A DNA stretch of 64,000 nucleotides, taken from positions 62,001 to 126,000 of the forward strand of contig LVBK01000016.1 of the NCBI GenBank assembly GCA_001604385.1, in the 5' to 3' direction. Within the stretch, counting starts at the first letter, position 1. The number at the start of each line of letters is the position of its first letter. Below the pieces are notes generated by a model. The model did no database searches, was not told the origin of the DNA, and worked only from the letters and a program-made list of their open reading frames with translations. This DNA is from Spirochaetales bacterium Spiro_09. Lineage in GTDB: Bacteria; Spirochaetota; Spirochaetia; Treponematales; Treponemataceae. A program made the translations under genes and the position numbers. Below are positions 60,004 through 64,000 of this stretch, piece after piece.

Positions 60004-60822
60004 TTATCCCTGGACCAGATGGACATCCATCTGGGGAAAGGGAATGGAAATACCTTCAGAAGCAAAACGTTTTGATACATCAACCATCATCGAATTTTTC
60101 AGATCAAGAAAATTTGCAGTATTTGCCCACACCCCGAACACAATATTGATCGATGACGCACCGAAAGAGTCAAAAATGACGACAGGTGCCGGGTCAGCTA
60201 TGGCGTATTCATTGTTGGATGCCAGTTCCAGCAATATTGACCGAACCTTCTCGAGATCGGTACCGTACGCCACTCCAACAGTCAGGGTAAAGCGTCTGAC
60301 CGGATAATGGGTCACGTTGACAAGCTGGGTCTTGATAACCGTTTCATTCGGAATACGGATAAACTGATTGTCAAAGGTCTTGAGCTTGATCGACAATAAA
60401 TCGATTGACTCCACAACCCCGGTAACCGCATCGAATTTGAGCGTGTCGCCTATTTCGAAGGAACGCTCGGTCATAATAAAAAAGCCGGAGATTATGTTCG
60501 ATACGGAGGTTTGCGCGGCAAAACCGATCGCGATACCGGCAATACCTGCGGCACCGAGCAAGGCGCTCAAATTTATTCCGAGCTTGTTAAAGGCTGTTAC
60601 CAGGATGATAATCAGCCCGACATAACGGAGCGCCTTGGCAAGTAAATATCCAGTCTGTCGGCCCATGCGGGGAGAGGCAATTCTCAAAATCGCAGTACCG
60701 GCAATTTTGAGGGCAGCAGCAAGAACAACAAGCAACAAAACGAAGGAAAGTGCTGCCCACAATCTTTCGGGCGTTATAATGGAGCCGGCAAGAGAATCAA
60801 AAAACGATTGAAGTTTATCCAT
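60004..60822 (-). CDS. MscS-family small-conductance mechanosensitive channel
   Basis: This channel of 272 residues releases solutes when membrane tension rises. Three helices in the first 130 residues end in a pore-lining helix LSALLGAAGIAGIAIGFAAQTSVSN, then the MscS beta domain (FEIGDTLKFDAVTGVVESIDL, IRIPNETVI) and the C-terminal alpha/beta domain. The ATG at 60822 (MDKLQSFF) is a better start than the track's. It converges with the response-regulator gene. Confidence 0.93.
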   Translation of the reverse strand: MDKLQSFFDSLAGSIITPERLWAALSFVLLLVVLAAALKIAGTAILRIASPRMGRQTGYLLAKALRYVGLIIILVTAFNKLGINLSALLGAAGIAGIAIGFAAQTSVSNIISGFFIMTERSFEIGDTLKFDAVTGVVESIDLLSIKLKTFDNQFIRIPNETVIKTQLVNVTHYPVRRFTLTVGVAYGTDLEKVRSILLELASNNEYAIADPAPVVIFDSFGASSINIVFGVWANTANFLDLKNSMMVDVSKRFASEGISIPFPQMDVHLVQG

Positions 60823-60875
60823 GCAGAAAGTATAGCATACCACAACGGAGAAAAAGAAATTGACGGGATCAAGGT

Positions 60876-60906
60876 AAAAAAAAAACCCGTCCGGATACCG
60901 GACGGG
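60876..60906 (-). terminator. rho-independent terminator of the second acyl-CoA synthetase gene
   Basis: On the minus strand CCCGTCCGG, a 3-base loop and CCGGACGGG are followed by about ten T, 26 bases after the synthetase stop. Confidence 0.95.
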
Positions 60907-60932
60907 CTGTATAAATACACGAAAAAGAGCGA

Positions 60933-62840
60933 TCAGCTGAACAGCTGGGTAACTTCCTTGCGGTACAAATCTTCCATCCGGTAGTGCATTATCTCCTGTT
61001 TCGCTGACAGTTCAACTCCGACTTCAAAGGGCTTGCCCAACAGAATAAATTTGTTTATTCGCTCGAAAAGACGGAAACCGTTCTTCTGACTGACGAGTTC
61101 GGCAATCTCCGCTTCATAGAGCTTTCTTACCAGGGGATTATCCAGAAGCACATTGAAGTCGGCAGTGTCGATCGAGTTTTCCTGTGCCCAGGCAACAAGT
61201 TCATCCTTATTGACGACAACGAGCGCCGCAAGATACCGCTGATCCTGTCCAAGAACTACCGACTGGGATACATATCGGGACTCGTTTATTTTCATCTCGA
61301 TCGGTACCGGTTCGATGTTTTCTCCACCACGCAATACGATTGTGTCTTTTTTGCGGCCACGCAGGACGATCTCGCCCCGAAGAGTCTTGAAGCCTAAATC
61401 TCCTGTGTCAAACCAGCCGTCCGGACCGATCACCTTTGCGGTTAAATCGGGCTTCCGGTAATATCCCTGCATGACGTTGGAGCCCTTTACCAGGACAGTT
61501 CCCTTAACACCGGGACCTACCTCCTGACGCTGTTCATCGACAATACGAACCTCGCAGCAATCAATCGTAGTGCCGATGGTTCCGAACACCGGTTTCAGGG
61601 AATTTCTGACGGCGACAACCGGAGCCGTCTCGGTCAAGCCGTATCCTTCAATGACATTGACTCCAACGGCCCAGAAGAATTCATCCACATTGGGAGGAAG
61701 CGCTCCGCCACCGGATACGCCCACCCGGAAAGAAGTCCCCAGTTTTGCCCGAATCTTCTTGAACACCAAAAGACCGCCAAGGGCCTTGAGCGGGAACAAA
61801 AGGATGAACGGTATAAAACCGAAAATCGGGGAAAGTATCATTTGCCGGACCGAGGTAATAGGCCCATTCAGCAATACCGAACGGGCAGCGCGTGCATGGA
61901 TGATGGAAACAGAGACAAAAAAGCTGAACAATACCCAGCTGACACCGCCCTTTTTCCGCATTGCCCTGAAAATACCGTCGTACACCGATTCCCAGATACG
62001 GGGAACCGAGGGAAGGAGATGAGGGTTCATCTTTGCAAGGTCTGCCAACAGAATGCTTCCGACCGGTTTTGAATAGACAATCGCAGTTGCGCCCGCAAGA
62101 ATGACGTACTCGCACGTACGCTCGAAGGAGTGCCAGACAGGAAGAACGGAGAGGGCACGGTCTCCGGGGTGCAATACCAGACGGGTTAAAAGGTCATCCA
62201 GTTGGCAGGTGAAATTGGTATGCGAAAGCATGACCCCTTTCGGTTCACCGGTTGTCCCCGAGGTAAAAATAATGGTCGCAAGCTCGCTGCCCGTTCCCGA
62301 TTCAAGTTCCTGCTCGACACGCCCGGCCTGAGCGGCCCGGAAGGCCCGGCCCTTTTCCAGAATCTCGGTATACCCGAAAAGGGTATAGCCCGCGGCGCTG
62401 ACCTCAGCCGAAAGAGCCTGGTCGGGAGCGTCGAACACGATAAGGGTCTTTAAAAGTGACAGGGTTTCACGGTGCTCAAGGACCTTCCGGATTTGCGCGT
62501 CATTTTCAAGAATTGCAGTTTTACACTCGGAAAAAGAAAGGATGTAGGCAATATCTTTGGCATTGGCATCGCACCCGCGGGGAACATCGGCAGCCCCGAT
62601 GGCCATGATACCCAGGCTGGACTGAAACCATTCCTTGCGGTTATCAGCGATCAAACCGATATGATCAGCGCGTGCATTACCAATGGCAAGAAGGCCAGCG
62701 GCAAAGTCGAGGACTGTCGAGTACAGTTCCTTGTACAGTACAGGGGAAAACTCCCCGGAGGGCTCCTTGCTGTACTGGGCCGGAAGATCCGGATGTTCGG
62801 ACGCAATGCGTCGAAGCAGTTTGGGTATTGTCTGTTCCAT
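60933..62840 (-). CDS. long-chain acyl-CoA synthetase (AMP-forming)
   Basis: This enzyme of 635 residues has the AMP-binding motif TIIFTSGTTGEPKGVMLSH, EGYGLTETAPVV, WFDTGDLGF and the hinge GRKKDTIVLRGGENIEPVPIE. A hydrophobic insert of about 80 residues near position 300-375 (VLFSFFVSVSI, IFGFIPFILLFPL) suggests that it sits on the membrane, as in other spirochaete long-chain synthetases. It differs clearly from the 577-residue synthetase at 27054-28787, so the pair probably split substrates or roles (fatty acid scavenging and recycling). Confidence 0.93.
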   Translation of the reverse strand: MEQTIPKLLRRIASEHPDLPAQYSKEPSGEFSPVLYKELYSTVLDFAAGLLAIGNARADHIGLIADNRKEWFQSSLGIMAIGAADVPRGCDANAKDIAYILSFSECKTAILENDAQIRKVLEHRETLSLLKTLIVFDAPDQALSAEVSAAGYTLFGYTEILEKGRAFRAAQAGRVEQELESGTGSELATIIFTSGTTGEPKGVMLSHTNFTCQLDDLLTRLVLHPGDRALSVLPVWHSFERTCEYVILAGATAIVYSKPVGSILLADLAKMNPHLLPSVPRIWESVYDGIFRAMRKKGGVSWVLFSFFVSVSIIHARAARSVLLNGPITSVRQMILSPIFGFIPFILLFPLKALGGLLVFKKIRAKLGTSFRVGVSGGGALPPNVDEFFWAVGVNVIEGYGLTETAPVVAVRNSLKPVFGTIGTTIDCCEVRIVDEQRQEVGPGVKGTVLVKGSNVMQGYYRKPDLTAKVIGPDGWFDTGDLGFKTLRGEIVLRGRKKDTIVLRGGENIEPVPIEMKINESRYVSQSVVLGQDQRYLAALVVVNKDELVAWAQENSIDTADFNVLLDNPLVRKLYEAEIAELVSQKNGFRLFERINKFILLGKPFEVGVELSAKQEIMHYRMEDLYRKEVTQLFS

Positions 62841-62970
62841 TACAACAAATTAACACGATTTGTCATTTTGAGCAAACATTACCTTTGTAAAATGAATGTC
62901 GGAGGCGGGAATCAACAATATTGATAGCAGCAACCTCGCCGTGCCTGTCACAATCGAGTATAGTGTAAGC

Positions 62971-63858
62971 ATGAAAATCACCAATAAACCACGCATAGGC
63001 ATTACAGTCGGCGACCCGGCCGGAATTGGCCCGGAAATAGTCAGAAAAGCATTAGAAGACAAAGACATACACACAATATGCGACCCGGTTGTATTCGGAT
63101 TGACTGACGACCGCGACATACGGGCGAACGGAATCCAGTACGGACAGGTCAGTGCCAGGGGCGGAAAGATAGCTTTTGAGGCGATCGAACAGGCAGTTAC
63201 TGCCTGGAAGGACGGTAAAATAGACGCAATTGCGACCGGGCCCCTGAACAAGGAAAGCCTGAAAGCGGCCGGTGTTCCCTATATCGGGCACACAGAAATT
63301 CTGGCAGGCTTGACGGGAACGGAAGACCCCCTGACCATGTTCGAAACGCTCTCCCTGAGGGTTTTTTTTCTGTCCCGTCATGTGTCTCTCCGTCAAGCCT
63401 GCGAACTTGTGACGGAGGACCGGGTGTATCAGTATTTGGTAAGGTGCAGCATGGCAATAGAACAACAGCTGGGCTTGAAAAAGCCGCTTATCGGCGTTGC
63501 AGGACTCAATCCTCACTGCGGGGAACATGGGCTGTTCGGCACTGAGGAAGAATGTATTGGTCCTGCGATAGAACGGGCACGGGCAGAGGGTGTGCGGGCA
63601 GAAGGCCCGGTCGGAGCCGATTCTGTATTTCACCAGGCCAAGACCGGCCGCTATGATGCGGTCTTGTCGCTCTACCACGATCAAGGGCATATCGCGTGCA
63701 AAACGCTTGATTTTGACCGGACTATATCATTGACACTCGGGTTGCCATTTTTGCGTACAAGTGTAGATCACGGGACCGCCTTCGATATTGCCGGTAAGGG
63801 GATCGCAAGCGCAATCAGCATGATCGAGGCGATTCGGGTCGCTGCGCGGTATACATAA
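62971..63858 (+). CDS. PdxA2-type 4-phosphate dehydrogenase
   Basis: This NAD- and metal-dependent dehydrogenase of 295 residues begins at the ATG at 62971 ([24 protein letters not shown]). PdxA family blocks are [41 protein letters not shown] and [13 protein letters not shown], with the metal His residues present. The form [25 protein letters not shown] is closer to PdxA2, which oxidises D-threonate or D-erythronate 4-phosphate, than to the PLP-synthesis enzyme. The sugar-acid kinase partner (DUF1537) may lie beyond the window; a LacI-type operator follows the gene. Confidence 0.85.
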   Translation: MKITNKPRIGITVGDPAGIGPEIVRKALEDKDIHTICDPVVFGLTDDRDIRANGIQYGQVSARGGKIAFEAIEQAVTAWKDGKIDAIATGPLNKESLKAAGVPYIGHTEILAGLTGTEDPLTMFETLSLRVFFLSRHVSLRQACELVTEDRVYQYLVRCSMAIEQQLGLKKPLIGVAGLNPHCGEHGLFGTEEECIGPAIERARAEGVRAEGPVGADSVFHQAKTGRYDAVLSLYHDQGHIACKTLDFDRTISLTLGLPFLRTSVDHGTAFDIAGKGIASAISMIEAIRVAARYT

Positions 63859-63913
63859 ACGTATTCTGGCCCCTTCAGGTCAAAAGAATGCAAATAAACA
63901 ACACAAAATTAAA

Positions 63914-63927
63914 GGCAACCGGTTGCC
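63914..63927. promoter_or_regulatory. LacI/GalR-type operator GGCAACCGGTTGCC
   Basis: A perfect 14-base palindrome with a central CG step, as bound by LacI-family repressors (compare AACCGGTT cores). It is 7 bases upstream of a strong -35 box. Confidence 0.7.
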
Positions 63928-63934
63928 TAAATAA

Positions 63935-63963
63935 TTGACAACGCAAACATTTTTACAGATACT
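63935..63963 (+). promoter_or_regulatory. sigma-70-type promoter for a gene beyond the window
   Basis: TTGACA (63935-63940), 17-base spacer and GATACT (63958-63963). The gene it drives starts after position 64000; the operator just before it implies sugar or sugar-acid control. Confidence 0.75.
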
Positions 63964-64000
63964 TCATGCTAAGGATACATGCTGGATCACACAGCCTGAC

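Noticed and set aside
1-64000. tRNA or rRNA genes, insertion sequences, prophage
   Set aside because: No cloverleaf-like GTTCGA-containing segment in the intergenic gaps, no rRNA-like stretch, no transposase, integrase or phage structural motif in the ORF track.

Overview
The window is a gene-dense, moderately GC-rich bacterial chromosome segment. It best fits an anaerobic, fermentative, motile spirochaete of the Treponema group. The reasoning is: a di-iron oxygen-sensor gene (ODP type) sits directly beside a soluble chemoreceptor, an arrangement described in Treponema denticola; there is an NAD(P)-linked [FeFe]-hydrogenase operon, several Cys-anchored lipoproteins, and a TsuA-like thiosulfate-uptake module related to one studied in Spirochaeta thermophila. 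The genus is an inference. No rRNA, tRNA, CRISPR array, insertion sequence or prophage was seen.

Layout. 1-6.9 kb: the end of a PhoR-like kinase, an RluA-type pseudouridine synthase, then a minus-strand set (ptsI, der, a MerR regulator, an Rsm22-like protein). 7.0-11.9 kb: a GerMN protein and the MoxR/DUF58/transglutaminase triad. 11.9-13.4 kb: two metallophosphoesterases on the minus strand. 13.5-20.5 kb: a FecBCD/BtuFCD-type importer, a DRTGG protein, a methyltransferase, mnmA, odp and its chemoreceptor. 20.5-30.7 kb: an ammonium transporter fused to HAMP and PAS domains, a HAD phosphatase, a GH8 lipoprotein, a CBS-ATPase/DRTGG/PHP trio, an acyl-CoA synthetase, an NlpC/P60 protein and a lipoprotein. 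30.8-36.0 kb: palindromic repeats followed by the five-gene electron-bifurcating-type hydrogenase operon, with a clear promoter, a candidate operator and a terminator.

36-45.6 kb: accessory genes. These are an unknown membrane protein, a lipoprotein with seven 86-residue tandem repeats, an exported small protein coupled to a ferric-reductase-like flavocytochrome, and a sugar ABC transporter with its regulator. 45.6-47.9 kb: a chemoreceptor whose sugar-binding-protein-like lobes appear in reversed order. 48.0-50.8 kb: a sulfur operon (tusA, two half-size YeeE/YedE proteins, a thioredoxin-reductase-like protein) behind a good sigma-54 promoter. 51.0-58.2 kb: a tightly coupled six-gene minus-strand operon (DUF5058 membrane protein, partner membrane protein, M20 peptidase, DUF1275 protein, sensor kinase, sigma-54 activator). 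58.3-64 kb: a patatin-like lipase, slyX, a single-domain response regulator, mscS, a second acyl-CoA synthetase, a PdxA2-type dehydrogenase, and at the edge a LacI-type operator beside a promoter for the next gene.

Themes. The hydrogenase operon and the CBS-ATPase/DRTGG/PHP trio are family types that often travel together, so they may form one redox-regulated H2 module split in two. Ligand and redox sensing is prominent (ODP-MCP, Amt-HAMP-PAS, permuted-PBP MCP). The six-gene operon is the best candidate here for an undescribed system: a predicted two-subunit transporter with a peptidase and its own two-component control. Its sigma-54 activator lies next to the only convincing sigma-54 promoter in the window, that of the sulfur operon.
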